Source: Sphaerolaimus hirsutus
Lineage: Eukaryota > Nematoda > Chromadorea > Monhysterida > Sphaerolaimidae
NCBI GenBank assembly: GCA_964036195.1
Contig: OZ038460.1
Location: forward strand, 16,929,504-16,993,503
DNA: 64,000 nt
Reading direction: 5' to 3'
Below, piece after piece: positions 45,175 through 56,509 of this stretch. The first letter of the stretch is position 1. Every line of letters begins with the position of its first letter. The translations under genes were made by a program, and so were the position numbers. Below the pieces are notes generated by a model, which was given only the letters and a program-made list of their open reading frames with translations, had not been told where the DNA came from and made no database searches.

Positions 45175-48100
45175 CTGAAAAAAATGATACAAAATCGCGC
45201 AAAATAATGAATTCCGCTAATATCATAAATACACAATAAACTAATGCTGCATTGATAAACTGATTTCTACTGGGGACGCATGGTGGCAGACGGTAAGGCC
45301 TTGCGGTAAACCGTATGGTATGATAAATCTTCTATTTTGCGGTAAACGTTACGGTAAATTTCGGAAAATGCGGTACGCGGTACGGTACAGGAAATTTCAA
45401 ACAGTGAGGTAAACGGTACGGTAAACATTCCGGTAAAATGCGATACGGTACGGTAAATTCTGCCATCTACGAAGCCATCCCAACGGACTGATGCACATAA
45501 AAATGTGCGTTCCATGTAGAATACAGAAATTTGGCGAGCTAGCAACAACATGCATCTACCCAAATGTGCCTACACACACTAGTTTTCACCGTGAATTCGT
45601 GTGAAAACTGAAATTTTTTCAAATGCAAATAAACGAACACGGTTGAATGATTTGATCTAATTTAAATTTGAATTTAAATTAATGAAAGTTAAAATTTGAA
45701 AATTTGTAAACTAAAACACATAGAGCATTCAATACGAGTAGGCTGGATATGATAAATCTTTTGAGCCCCCAAACAAATCAAAATGGGGGCGGGGGCCGTC
45801 GGTGCTCTCCGATTTAATGTCGTCCCATTTGCACCAGAAAATCGCACTTTCGAACGTTTCATGGAAACATTTTGCGATGGCAAACTTTCACGACGTTTGT
45901 GAACTCCGCCGCGGCTGCCGCTAAAATGACAGAAACGACAAAATAAAAAATTCACAATAATTTTCACTAACGGCTAATTCGTTGTAAATACTGATCGCAC
46001 GCTAAACAAAGAGTGTTACCAGGGCCGTATCCAGAGGGGGGCGGGGGGGGGCTGCACCCCCCCCCCTTCCCGGGGTGAGACCAGAGTTGTACAAATACTG
46101 GTATTTTTGGAAAACGTAAATGTAAACGTAAATACCTTTTCCAAATCAAAAGTATAAATACTAAAACGTAAGGTATTTTTAAAATACCGGGGAAAACGTA
46201 AAATAAAACGTAAACGTAAAAATTATATTAAGTGCTTCTGCTTCCGCTATAAGATAATAGCTGTTTTTTGTTTTTTTAAATGTTTTTTTTAACAATATGG
46301 ATGTTCATATGATCTCCATCGACATTTCCTGCTTACCTGTATTTTATCTATATATATTTAGAATGATGGGATCGAGATATTGAATTGGTATTGGAGTTGA
46401 CATTTTGCATTGTTGTCAACTACTGGGTGTAGGGCCATAAGGTGCCAATTCCGTAAGAGGAAAACTAAAAAAATTATGAGTGAGAAGTAATGGCAAGTTA
46501 AATGGCAAGTAAAAATTGAAAGAAAAGTAAATTTGTAAGTGAAATGACAAGTTAAAAGACAAATGGTCAGTCATGAGAAAAAAACTAAAAATATTTTTGA
46601 CTTTTTTTGCATTTCAGTTCTCCCTCACAAAAATACTTTCCTTCAACTTTTTACTTTTCACTTGCAAATTGGTGTTTGAGTTCTCCAATTGCGGAATCAG
46701 AACTCCTCAACATTAGAACATGTTGAACTCATCAACATACACTAAATTTGTCAAACAATACAGTTCCGTGTAGCATATTTTTATGTTTTCTCTGGTCCCC
46801 GGGTAATTGTGCCAGGAAAACGTAACAAAGCGTAACGGTATTTTTGGAAAGCGTAAACGTAAACGTAAGTATAAATACCCGAAAAACCGGGTATTTCGGG
46901 TAAACGTAAATACGTTTTTGCAACTCTGGGTGAGACCAGAAAGTGACCGGGAAATGCGATTTTTTTCAACGTCAGCGTAAAAAATTTTGCGCGCAAGCGC
47001 GTATTTTTCACCAGAGATGAGATAATATAATCAGATATATAATATCATCAGATTTGTTCCCTGTGGCCGCTTATCTTTTTAAATACACTCAATGGTGTGC
47101 TTTTTCCTGTATTTATATGTAGATTTACATACATATCTAGTGTTCCATGGCGTTGGCGCCAACGACAATGGCGCCATGGGGTAGCGCCTACTAATGGCGC
47201 CAGCGCCATCGCTTCATTCCGCCACTATGTAGGTAAAATTTTAGGGAGGGACTGAGCCCCCCTCCGTTCGCCGAAATCCTTGAACTAGCAGCCCCCCCCC
47301 CCCGCTCAAAAATCCTGGATCACGTCCCTGAGTGTTACCTTATTTTGGTGAAAAACGTTCATTTTTTGGTGAACATTACGCACTCAATCCAACTATGGTG
47401 CGAGACGACCAATGTTATGGTACGAAAAATAATTAAAAATCGTTTTGTATTTAGATGGGATATGGTAGTACAGAAGCGACAACATAAACGCACCGCTTCT
47501 GTTCCGGTGGCAGGGGCAATGAACTGTTCCAATCTTCAGAAATGTCCACATCGCCGTCGGCAGTGAAAAATGGATCATCTAGTAAATCCTTCGAGTTGAC
47601 TGAGAAGAAAGAGTTGATATTTTGAAATGCTTTAAAATGTGGAAAAAAAGTTTTTCACCGTTTTTGAAGTCATTCCCGTTAATTTTTTTTCCACTTTCAA
47701 CGGTTTCATATTTGTTTCCAAGTAAATTTTCCGATATTTCACTCCAATCCGCACCTTTCAATCGCTGAATAACTGCCGCTCCGCTTACAGATGGAAGAAT
47801 ATCGGGTCTGTGGATAAAAATGCATTATATTTATATCATAATAAGCGACATTTAAAATGATAAGGCAGCGTTTACATGGCATTTTTGTGACTACACAGAG
47901 AACACTTGAAAAAGTTCAATAAGTCGCGTGAAAAGTCCCATATTCACGATAAAAGGTGGTTGAGTATACATAGTATTTAAGTGTATACATAAGCATGTCA
48001 AATTTCAGTCGAATTGGTCTGGTCGCCCAGAAGTTATAGAAGTTTGATTTTTGTATGCTGTTGTCGGGGGCCGACAACGATCACCGAAAAATCGAGAGAA

Positions 48101-51100
48101 AATTGATTTGCACATTGGGCCCACACTAGTTGGGCTAGTTGACATTGACACCAAATGTCAACTGGTGCTGATCCCGATTCAAAGCTTGCTGACGAGCCGA
48201 TGATCGACGTTCAAACGCAAGCTTTGAATCAGGATCGGAACCAGTTGACATTTGGTGTCGATGTCAACTAGCGTGTGGGGGGCCATTGCGCGAGTGTGAC
48301 GATTACTGCTTAGCAAATTCATGCGCTGTGATCGCCACGCTTATAGTGCAGTGGCACAAGTCACCAAAAAATCGCAAAAAAGTCACAAAAACTCCGTGTA
48401 AACAGGGCCTTACTTTTGAAAGGAATAACAAATCTAACTTTGAGACTTGAGGCTCCGGTATAACAGCGTCAAGTTTTCGTTTTTGTAACTTTTGCACAGA
48501 TTTCTTTTTCTTTTTGACATCGGGCTGCACAGAACTTGGTGATCCAGCAATTTCAGATAAAAGTTGCTCCACTGCAGCATCACGCTTTTTGGATTTAACT
48601 TGAATTTTGACATTTGAACTTCTCTCCTGACTTTCCGGTTCCGCAGCGATTTCTTGGCTCTTTTCCAATTTATTTTTGCGTCCTTTTGACAATTTGGCAG
48701 ATTTTCCTTCAACTTTTTGCGGCTTTTCCGAAGCAGAAGGCGTAGGCGATAAGACGGGATCGACTGGAAAATGTGCACGTGAATTAGACAAAATAAAAAA
48801 TAGATGTCAATTGAAAAAGGACTAATCAGGGGTTTTGTGGATTTGGACCCCCGCGGGGGTTCATATAGATAGTAAATCGCTCCTCCGGAGGGATAGATAG
48901 CTGAAAAAAATTTTTGGGGTGGGTTGGGTAGGGTGACAGAATTTACCGTACCGTACCGTACCGCATTTTTGGAAAATTTACCGTACCGTACCGTTTACCA
49001 CATATTTAGAAATTTACCGTACCTTACTGCGTACCGCATTTTCCAAAATTTACCGTACCGTGCCGCGTACCGCACTCAATTGCCGCAGAAAATGCGGTAA
49101 ATTTGACTCAGATTGAGCTTAAAAATGCACCGTAAAACTGACTTTAAAATGCGGTGTTCTGCAAATTTTTGGCGCGCATGCGCGCAAATTTGACAACATT
49201 GTTTCCACTGATTTGAAGCCCTTCCATTTCCGCATGCAATATTACTGTAACTCTTGATCTACATTAGTATAATGTGTTTTTTAAATCAAGCCATGTGCTT
49301 CAAATCACACTGTAGGTGTTTTACATCACCCTCAATGTTTTAAGCTTATTTGTTGTAGGTATACATATGTTTGATGTAGGGTAGTATACAAAAGGTAATC
49401 AACAGAAAAATGAATTTTTTTAATGAAATAATAACTTTGCTGTTGAATTAAAATCTGTTGCTATCCCATGGCTACGCAGCAGGGGTCTTCAATGGGGGGT
49501 TGAAGTGTGTCCCAAAATTGAATTCATGGCGTATTGCCTATTTTCAGCTATTTTTATGTTATATATACTTTTTTTACCATTTTCACCCACTTTTAGCAAT
49601 TTTTCACCCACTTTTAGCAAGTTTTCTCCATTTCTTCCTTCTAAACCTTGAAAATGCCTATATACTGAGCCACTGCATTGTGGTTAATGTAATTCTATGT
49701 CATCACAGTGTTATTGTTTTAAAATCCATTAACAAATTGCAAGATCCAGTTTAGTGTCAATTGATAAAGTAAAAGTTGTCTGTAGTCCAGCAGTGGTACA
49801 TATCTGACAAAGTGAAAATTTACCGTACCGTACCGTACCGCGAACCACACTTTTCAGATTTACCGTACCATACCGTTTACCGCAAAATTGAAGATTTACT
49901 GTACCGTACCGTACCGCGAACCGCACTTTTCAGATTTACCGTACCATACCGTTTACCGCAAAATTGAAGATTTACCATACCGTATTGTTTACCGCAAAAG
50001 AGAAAATTTACCGTACCGTACGGTTTACCGCAAGGCCGTACCGTCTGCCACGCTAGGGTTGGGGGGGGGGGGGTTTCGCTCGCGGGGGTTCAATATATAG
50101 GCTTTTTCGAGTTATAGAAGGAAGAAAAGGAGAAAAATCGCATGTATTTAGGAGAAAAACTGCTAAAATAGGTAGATAAGTACATAAAGTATAAAAAAAA
50201 CTAGCCGAAAGTAGGCAATACGGAACGTGAATTAGAATTTTGAAGGTGAAAAACTACATATAAAACGGTACGAAAATTAGCGATTTGGTCGATTGGGGGG
50301 GGTTTGGGGATAGTAGCCAAAATTTTCGCCTCGGGATAGATAGATAGCTGAGCGGCCTCCGGGATAGATAGATAGCTGGATCGTTTGGAGGGGGGGATAA
50401 CCCCCCCTCATACTGAACCCCTGGGGCTTATGCTCAGGGACGAAGCCAGGATTTTTGAGCGGGGGGCGGATTGTATACGGAGCCCGGCGAACGGGGGGGG
50501 CGGCGCCCCCCCCCCCCCAAAAAAAATTTTTTACCCCTGTTGTAGGGGAATGGCGCCATTCGTAGGCGCCACGCCATGGCGCCACCGGCGTTGGCATTGG
50601 CGCCAAAACAGCAGTATACGTCTGTTTTTTCAGGCATATACAGCGACATGGACCGAAATTCAGTCCATTTTCACTGGCTTTTAGGCCGCGGAGCCTGGTC
50701 AGCCAAAAAGATATGTTGTGAAGGGAGAATGCGCGTTTGAAAGAGCTCTGCGGCAGAAATGGGCCGGACTTAAATCAGTATCCAACAAAAAAAACAAAAA
50801 ACAGACCGCCATCCGAACCGTCACTAATGTCATCTTCATTCCCGTGTAGAATTGGCACCTTGCCAGCATTTTTACCCTTCCTAACTGTCTTCTCTTTCCC
50901 CCTATACTGCAAGCCGAGCCTTTGCAAAAGGAACGGCACACTCGTCGCCCATTGGCTGGGGAATTTTGTCCGGAAAGTGTCCACTTCGAGTGACATCACT
51001 GGTTGCGTTGCGGTGCGATGGATGGCACGACATGATGCGGCCGTTGTTGGGGTGAATGCCTGTTGGGAAGAATTTAAATCATGGATGGAAATTGATTAGG

Positions 51101-53360
51101 CCGGATGAGTTTTCAGTAACTCGATTTTTGGGTTCTGAGATATACATTCAAAGTCATAAATCCAAAATCAACCCTAAAGTATCGGAAAATTACCTAATTA
51201 CCGAAAATTCACTGAATCCTATCGGTTCCGAACCTGAACGCGTCAAACAAAAACTCACTTTTATCAATTCCTCAGCCGATTTAACATTCACTAGTGCGAA
51301 CTTTGACACATCATCCGGACGCAGGTGCTGAAATGTTTTCCAAGATAGAATGAAGTTATGTTTTTGCAGAGTGAGAATGGTCTTGGGAGTAGGGTTGGGA
51401 CGATATATCTCCCAACTTTGTCAGATTCAATACTGAATATCGATATCGACCATTTCGTCACATCGAATACGGATTTTGGCCATTTCTCCTATTAAATATC
51501 AAATATTTTTTTTATAAAAAATATCGGATTTCGACCATTTCTCTTATTGAATATCGACATCGAGTTTCAGAAGATCTAATATAACACCATATCGATATCG
51601 AAAAGTCGTATCGTTAATAACCTACTTTTCAGCAAAATATTCAATCAGAAACTGCACCTTCACGGCATTCAGTTCAGCAGATAATCGTTCGATTTTCCTC
51701 TCATTACGAGTTCGCTCTTGCTCAGATTTCGTTCTGCGCACAAAAATTTTTGAATGCATATATGACGATGGGTAGACTGAAATTTTCCGTTCCGCGTTCG
51801 AACGTTTCCGCATACAAAAACGAAACTATAAATCCGGAAAGGGAAAAATACATAAGACGGCATGTTTGAAGGATCAAAAATGAAGCCCGGGTGTAAATTG
51901 CACTGCACTAAATGTCACTGCATAGATAATTTCTTCGACGGGCGTCCCTCCATTCTGAAAATCATTTTTTGAAATATTTTCTAGATTCGCCAACGTGGAA
52001 CCAAAAATCGTTAAAAAGTCCAACCTTCGTTTCTTCAGCGTTTTAATCCGTCTAACCAAATGATTGGCAACCCTTGTTCTCGCCAGCGCCACGATAGGTC
52101 GCATTTTGACAATCTGAAAGCGGAAAACTACTTTTGGAACAATGCCAAACGTTGATTCAATTCATCGGCATTCTTTTTGCGACTTTTTTGATACTGTGCC
52201 AAAAATTTGATTGGGATCATTGATTTGGATACGGTTGGTACTTCGCATTTATTTAGTTTGGATATGGAATGAGTGCACTTATACACTACAGCTAGAGCGA
52301 CGCTTTCAAGTGGCTTGGGTATTTTTTTTGCCACACTGATTTTCGCCGCCTGCGCATCACAACAGACGCGTGCTCTCGCACAAGAAAAAACTCAGTCCCC
52401 CAAGGTCTGTTTTTATTCTGGGTATTCCGGTTCAAAGTTGGGCTGTCGGCACAGTCCTTTCATTGTTTCCGCTGTCATTGCAGCACAAATAATCCGCTCA
52501 TGTGATGGCGCATTTGCTCGGCAGCTTTTTTTGATGTAGTGTTATGAAAGGTACACAATTGATGTACTTAAATGCGGGTGGTATTTGTTAGTGTAATTAA
52601 ATGCGGGTAATTAAGTGCGGGGTAATTGTCTTATTTGTAAATACTTTTCAATAATTGTACTTGACAATTGCACTTATCACTTCACATAGCACTTAGTACC
52701 AACCTACCAAACCCATCTGAATAGTGAACCAAAAACTATATTTTCATCATAATATTTTGTTTTTTAATATGGCTTAATTAATTACGAAATTTACCACAAA
52801 ATTTTATTCATTGAATTATGGTAGGACTCATTACTACATTATATGAAAGTTGAAATGAATGCATCAATGCAACACATGAAAACAATGCGGCATATAAACA
52901 AAACATTGAGTTGACAATACATGGGTGCCCTTTGGTGTGTGCCGCTCTGACCCCCAAAATGCAAATGTCAATTCTGACATCATAAACCATTCCAAGCCAA
53001 ATTACGGTCAGGACACTAAAAATAAAAAGTGCCCAAGCCATGTGCGGGGCTTGGGTTATGCTGTAGTGTATAAGTCACCGCTACGGCTTTACATGGAAAT
53101 TTGTAATATTTTCACAATATTTTAGGCTCTGCTTAGGCTTAGGTCTGAGTGTTTTGGTGATGCGCTCATTCTCTGGAAGGAGGTACGAGTGTCACTTGGA
53201 CCTAAGCCAATTAGTAAACGAACACGTAGAAATTGTTTGCCGCCAAAACGATCACAATTTTTTATTACACTGTGCACCTTTTACCAACCTGATTGTTCAG
53301 TATCAAAGCTGTGAGTTCCTCTCCAGGATCGTTTGTTTGCATTTCGCCTTGCACGGCCAT
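45016..53360 (-). CDS. SRFBP1: SRFBP1/BUD22 family protein, nine-exon gene
   Basis: Spliced span read on the minus strand. The family (Bud22 in yeast, SRF-binding protein 1 in vertebrates) is nuclear/nucleolar and linked to ribosome biogenesis. Visible landmarks in order: LILNNQIVKMRPIV and LVRRIKTLKKRR (human has LNLNNEVVKMRKEV and RSVGRLKSKK), then a charged helix ending LNAVK. Next come HLRPDDVSKFALVNV, an RAIHRTATQP block, an acidic stretch, a long Lys/Ser-rich linker and LLDDPFFTADGD. It ends with the signature C-terminus KIHPSWQAKM ... KKIVFGED. The sum of exons, about 440 codons, is close to the human protein (about 430). Splice phases fit throughout except at exon 6/7, where the donor is ambiguous. 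The long introns 1, 5, 6 and 8 are filled with mobile elements. The family call is strong. Confidence 0.9.
45276..45475. mobile_element. hAT-like MITE with CGGTACGGTA subterminal repeats
   Basis: GTGGCAGACGGTAAGGCC at the left and ACGGTAAATTCTGCCATC at the right, repeated GGTAAACGGTACGG inside. A small relative of 48929-50055, without a visible target duplication. In intron 8 of the SRFBP1-like gene. Confidence 0.65.
46020..47330. mobile_element. hAT element with perfect TSD AGTGTTAC, carrying nested insertions
   Basis: Starts CAGGGCCGTATCCAGAGGGG, ends CTGGATCACGTCCCTG, AGTGTTAC on both sides. Family of 39933-40322. It hosts the element at 46082-46928 and a GGCGCC block at 47150-47215, all within intron 8 of the SRFBP1-like gene. 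Confidence 0.92.
46082..46928. mobile_element. hAT element with perfect TSD GGTGAGAC, nested in 46020-47330
   Basis: CAGAGTTGTACAAATACTGG to TTTTTGCAACTCTG, GGTGAGAC on both sides. Interior GTAAACGTA repeats. An introner-group copy (about 46441-46700, GGTGCCAATTCCGTAAG) lies inside it. Confidence 0.92.
47490..47599 (-). CDS. SRFBP1: SRFBP1-like exon 8, DDPFF block
   Basis: Acceptor after a pyrimidine tract (CTCTTTCTTCTCAG). Reads VNSKDLLDDPFFTADGD and VDISEDWNSS, the family's DD(P)FF motif near the C-terminus. The last exon requires phase 0; TGC|GTTTAT at 47490 satisfies it, but the exact end is uncertain. Confidence 0.75.
47659..47807 (-). CDS. SRFBP1: SRFBP1-like exon 7
   Basis: Acceptor TTTTTATCCACAG, then PDILPSVSGAAVIQRLKGAD and WSEISENLLGNKY. 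Donor AACG|GTGAAA in phase 1, followed by a 59-nt intron. Without splicing the frame stops at 47579, before the conserved DDPFF block. Confidence 0.7.
48117..48290. repeat. CTAGTTGACA-type MITE in SRFBP1-like intron 6
   Basis: GGGCCCACACTAGTTGGGCT to TGTCAACTAGCGTGTGGGGG, arms around a GACGAGCCGATGATCGACG centre. Confidence 0.7.
48414..48763 (-). CDS. SRFBP1: SRFBP1-like exon 6, Lys/Ser-rich linker
   Basis: Acceptor CATTTTCCAG. Reads DPVLSPTPSASEKPQKV, then several KKxxK blocks including DVKKKKKSVQKLQKRK, a typical nucleolar basic linker. Two donors are possible. AAA|GTAAGG at 48414 is the stronger but leaves phase 0, which does not join exon 7. CAAA|GTTAGA, ending the exon at 48439, leaves phase 2 and joins exon 7 in frame. 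An extra small exon is the other possibility. Confidence 0.85.
48827..50423. mobile_element. CAGGGGT-ended element, 8-bp TSD 6/8, interrupted by a hAT
   Basis: Starts CAGGGGTTTTGTGG, ends CATACTGAACCCCTG. Flanks GGACTAAT and GGGCTTAT. Contains GGGATAGATAGATAGCTGAG near the right end. The element at 48929-50055 is inserted inside it. In intron 5 of the SRFBP1-like gene. Confidence 0.7.
48929..50055. mobile_element. Ac-like hAT element with perfect TSD GGGTTGGG
   Basis: Starts TAGGGTGACAGAATTTACCG, ends ACCGTCTGCCACGCTA, with GGGTTGGG on both sides. Both ends carry arrays of TACCGTACCGTACCGC, like the subterminal transposase sites of Ac-type elements. No intact transposase. Confidence 0.92.
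50437..50700. repeat. Truncated copy of the GGGACGTAGCCAGGAT hAT family
   Basis: Left end GGGACGAAGCCAGGATTTTT with GGCGCC interior as at 39933, but no right end. Confidence 0.55.
50807..51059 (-). CDS. SRFBP1: SRFBP1-like exon 5
   Basis: Acceptor TTCTTCCCAACAG, 84 codons plus one base. CRAIHRTATQP aligns with the family's ERAIARLAVHP. The exon ends in an acidic run, GNEDDISDGSDG. The donor used here, GGCG|GTCTGT, is weak, but its phase 1 matches the next acceptor. An in-exon AAG|GTGCCA resembles the introner-group donor but would remove the acidic run. Confidence 0.82.
51259..51327 (-). CDS. SRFBP1: SRFBP1-like exon 4
   Basis: Acceptor AACATTTCAG, 23 codons HLRPDDVSKFALVNVKSAEE LIK, donor AAA|GTGAGT. 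Corresponds to human ELKPDIVTKSALGDD. Confidence 0.92.
51388..51620. repeat. hAT-like end with ATATCGATATCG repeats
   Basis: TAGGGTTGGGACGATATATC start, then several TATCGATATCGA units. The right terminal repeat is missing. Lies in SRFBP1-like intron 3, between exons 3 and 4. Confidence 0.5.
51658..51733 (-). CDS. SRFBP1: SRFBP1-like exon 3
   Basis: Acceptor TTGTGCGCAG, 25 codons TKSEQERTRNERKIERL then SAELNAVK, donor GTGAAG|GTGCAG in phase 0. Matches the family's charged N-terminal helix before the (E/H)L(K/R)PD block. Confidence 0.88.
52025..52113 (-). CDS. SRFBP1: SRFBP1-like exon 2
   Basis: Acceptor CGCTTTCAG, then IVKMRPIVALARTRVANHL and VRRIKTLKKR. The donor is AAG|GTTGGA, which is weak, but it leaves phase 2 and restores an alignment without gaps to the next exon. 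Reading through would add residues unlike the family. Confidence 0.85.
53289..53360 (-). CDS. SRFBP1: SRFBP1-like exon 1 (start exon)
   Basis: ATG in the context AAAAATGGCC. 24 codons, MAVQGEMQTND then PGEELTALILNNQ, donor CAG|GTTGGT in phase 0. LILNNQ joined to the next exon's IVKMRP mirrors the human start LNLNNEVVKMRK, which fixes the start codon. Confidence 0.85.
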
Positions 53361-53389
53361 TTTTAAAGAGATTTTCTGCTGAAAAAATA

Positions 53390-54290
53390 TCCTAGCGACG
53401 ACTTGCGACACTTCCGAAACTTTTTCTTTTTTTCTGGAAAGGTATTTGCAAAATTGCGTTTTCGGATTATTGGGCCAGGAAAGGAGGTTTTGTGGGAAAA
53501 GTCCCCGTATGAGAACGTGGCAGACGGCCAAAATTTCGAAATCCGCTATGAATATAAATAAAATAGGCTACACTAGATATATAACCATGTCTGTGAACGA
53601 AAATAGCGATTATGAAGGTGGAAATTGGCAAAGTTGAGCAAATTTCAGCGATTTTGAGCTAACTTTAATTTTTCACTCGCATTCGTAAAATACGCAACTG
53701 GTAACTGGGACGAGGGCCAAGTTCTCATACGTGACCCAATCCGTTTTGTGTGCGGATTTGGTCGACAAGTTTACACTAAAGAAAGCAGTCAAAAGAAGTC
53801 CAAACAGTAATGGAATGGCGCCACGGCACTGGGGTTATTTCATTTGAGCGCGTTTCACTCGTTAAAGTTCACGTTTGTTTACAAAAACTCATAAAAGTAT
53901 TTTCCAAGGTCGTATGCAAATTATGACCATAACTTTACCGGGGAAACTGAATTTTCGGGGATACCCGTATGATAAGTTGGCAGCCGGCCAAACACAGCTG
54001 GCAAAAAATTATTTCGAAATTGCTATAAATAAAATAGGCTAAAAAGGTATATAATTTGTATATACACGACAATAGCGATTATAGAGGTGAAAGTGGGCAA
54101 AATTAAGCTAATTTTAACGAGTTTGAGTACTTTGAGCGCTTTCACTCTCGTTCGTATAATACGCAACCGGTAACATGGACGATAAACTAACGACGTAACT
54201 TATCATGTGTTGCCCGATCAAGAATCTTGGTAAAAGTTCTATAAAGTTCTATCTATAAACAACTTAAGGTGTATGTGTATCTGCGATGAA
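53390..54290. other. No gene recognised upstream of the SRFBP1-like start
   Basis: Should contain the promoter. A TGGAATGGCGCCACGGC patch at 53812 and a roughly duplicated block (AAAATAGGCTA...ATATATAA, at 53560 and 54030) are visible. Confidence 0.35.
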
Positions 54291-54332
54291 AACGAACTTA
54301 GATAAATACATCATGTACATTGAATACATGAC

Positions 54333-55978
54333 CAGGGTTGGCAAAATCTCAGAAAATAAAATAAAATAAAATTAAAAAATGGAAAATTTAAGAATAAAAT
54401 AAAATAACATAAAATGGAAAATTAAATAAAAATTGTATAAAAATTTCAGAATTTTTGTTAATTTTTTGTAAAATTGTATAAAAAATCGAATTTTTGTAAA
54501 ATTGTATAAAAATTCATATTTTTTGTAAACATTTTATTGTGTTGCTCGAGTTTCTACCTGTCTATTTTGGGAACTGGGTGCTGTACTAAGCCTGTGAAGT
54601 GTTAAATGTCATGTAAAATGTCATGCAAAGTGTCAATTGTCATGACAAATGTAAAGTAAAGTGTGAATTGTCATGACAAATATAAGTTAAAGTGTCAAGT
54701 TTTAAGCACATTGTATCTTTGTATCAAGCACAAATTTTGTGTTTTGTATCCAAATCTTGTTGTTATTTTTGTATCCAAATCATATGCGAACATCAGATTT
54801 TGATACAAAATGATTTGGATACAAAAACATAAAATTTGGATACAGAAATATTTGATGATTTGAATAAACAATTGAGGCGTCCAATTCTAAAAGTCGACAA
54901 GTCCAAATATGAAAATTTCGAGTTAGGCCCTGAAATGTCATCTGGGGCTACGACCGCACATTTTTCATCATTTTCCATAAATTTTTTGACCTCACATGCC
55001 CATATGGCATAGTGCCAAATTTGACATTTTTGGGGAAAAATGCAAAAAATTTGGGCAAGATGTCGACAAGTCCACTTAGTTTTGGGCTAAAAGTCGACAA
55101 GTCCATCCTGCGCATCCTTTTTTTATGGGAAAAAAACGCAAGAAATGTGATAAGTCCACTATGGGCACCGATTTCTAAAAGTCGAGAAGCGCATAAATTT
55201 CCCATAAGGGAGGCGCAACGCGGGCGGGAACAAAAATGTTCTCGCGTGCAAGAGGGCGACAAGTCCATTTCCCTCCCAAAAACAGTTTTGCTCTGACCGA
55301 ATGGAATTTTATGGACACCCCATTTTTCACATATACGTTGAGATTTGGGGCTGAAAATTTGACACTTTATTGTCAACATATGGAACTTAATGAAAAGCAT
55401 GAGAGAGCCAAATTGGACACGCACCACGGGCCTGGAATTGTGTTTGAAACTTAAAATGCGATTTACTCAAAATCACATTTTGTGGACTTGTCGACTTTTA
55501 GAATTAGACGCCTCAATTTATACTTTGCATGGCATTCATAATGACAATTGACGCTTTGCTTGACATTTGACACTTTACATTTGTCATGACAATTGACACT
55601 TTGCATGACATTTTACACCCTGCACACTTCAGTAGTTGTTTTACCAAAAATGCAAACCATTGTTATCAATAATTGTAACCTTACACTTTTAACTAGCTAA
55701 CAATACCTACTGCATGCAGCGTTTTGCAAAGTAATGAAAAAAATTTCACTTGAAAGTTTTTCATGTTTAGGTCTAATCATAACATTTTGTTGGCCTTGCA
55801 TGCAAGATTCGATTTTTTGTAAAAATTTTGTAAAATGGTTCCATTTTATAATTTTATTAACATTTTGGAATAAAATAAAATAAAATGAAATGAAACAAGA
55901 ATAGAATTAAAATAAAATACATTTTTATACAATTTTCATACAATTTGTATACAAATGATTTTTATAAAACCAACCCTG
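54333..55978. mobile_element. hAT element with perfect TSD TACATGAC and two nested insertions
   Basis: Starts CAGGGTTGGCAAAATCTCAG, ends AAAACCAACCCTG, TACATGAC on both sides. It sits in a long-form type A MITE. Inside is a TGTCATGCAAAGTGTCAATTG inverted repeat (about 54590-55620), itself split by 54873-55516. Confidence 0.92.
54873..55516. mobile_element. Element with ~33-bp inverted ends, GTCGACAAGTCCA motif
   Basis: Left TTGAGGCGTCCAATTCTAAA then AGTCGACAAGTCCA, right TGGACTTGTCGACTTTTAGA then ATTAGACGCCTCAA. Repeated AAAGTCGACAAGTCCA inside. A long minus-strand open frame (54948-55427) spans it without recognisable domain. Confidence 0.8.
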
Positions 55979-56509
55979 TACATGACGTACATCATTCCAG
56001 ACGGGGGTATTTCGAAGGGGGTGCATTTTTTCCTCAGCTCGAAAACACCTGGGGGTATTTCGAGGGGGGTTAATTCAAGGGTGGATATTTCGAGGAAATA
56101 CGGTACTGTGCAATTTAATGCAGTTATGACGTTTCTATTTATAACTGTGTTTCCGTTGTAAGAATTGAGAAGTGTGCCACATCAGGATCAGTGCAGCGTA
56201 TTTTACCTATTATATGAATACCTACACATTTTCACACTGTATGGCACGCAAAATCATTTTGCATATAAATGTTGTACATATAAGATATGAGATTCACATT
56301 TCACATATACCTATTTAACGAGTAGGTATGCTACAAAAAGTCGATAACTCCATAATTTCGAAAATTGAGTGTTTGAGTTTGAAATTTTTTTAACTTTTTG
56401 GAGTTATCGACTTTTGGACGTAGATTTCTCATTTAAATGTATTTGTTAAACTAATATGCCAATTTTATCAACAGATTTAGCCAAGTCCATTCAATAGAAC
56501 AAATGACTA

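Noticed and set aside
50868..50880. GGTGCCAATTC inside SRFBP1-like exon 5 as an introner donor
   Set aside because: No matching right end follows, and the frame continues into an acidic stretch that fits the family.
54948..55427. 160-codon open frame on the minus strand
   Set aside because: It lies wholly inside a mobile element with inverted ends, has no recognisable domain, and the opposite strand is also open.
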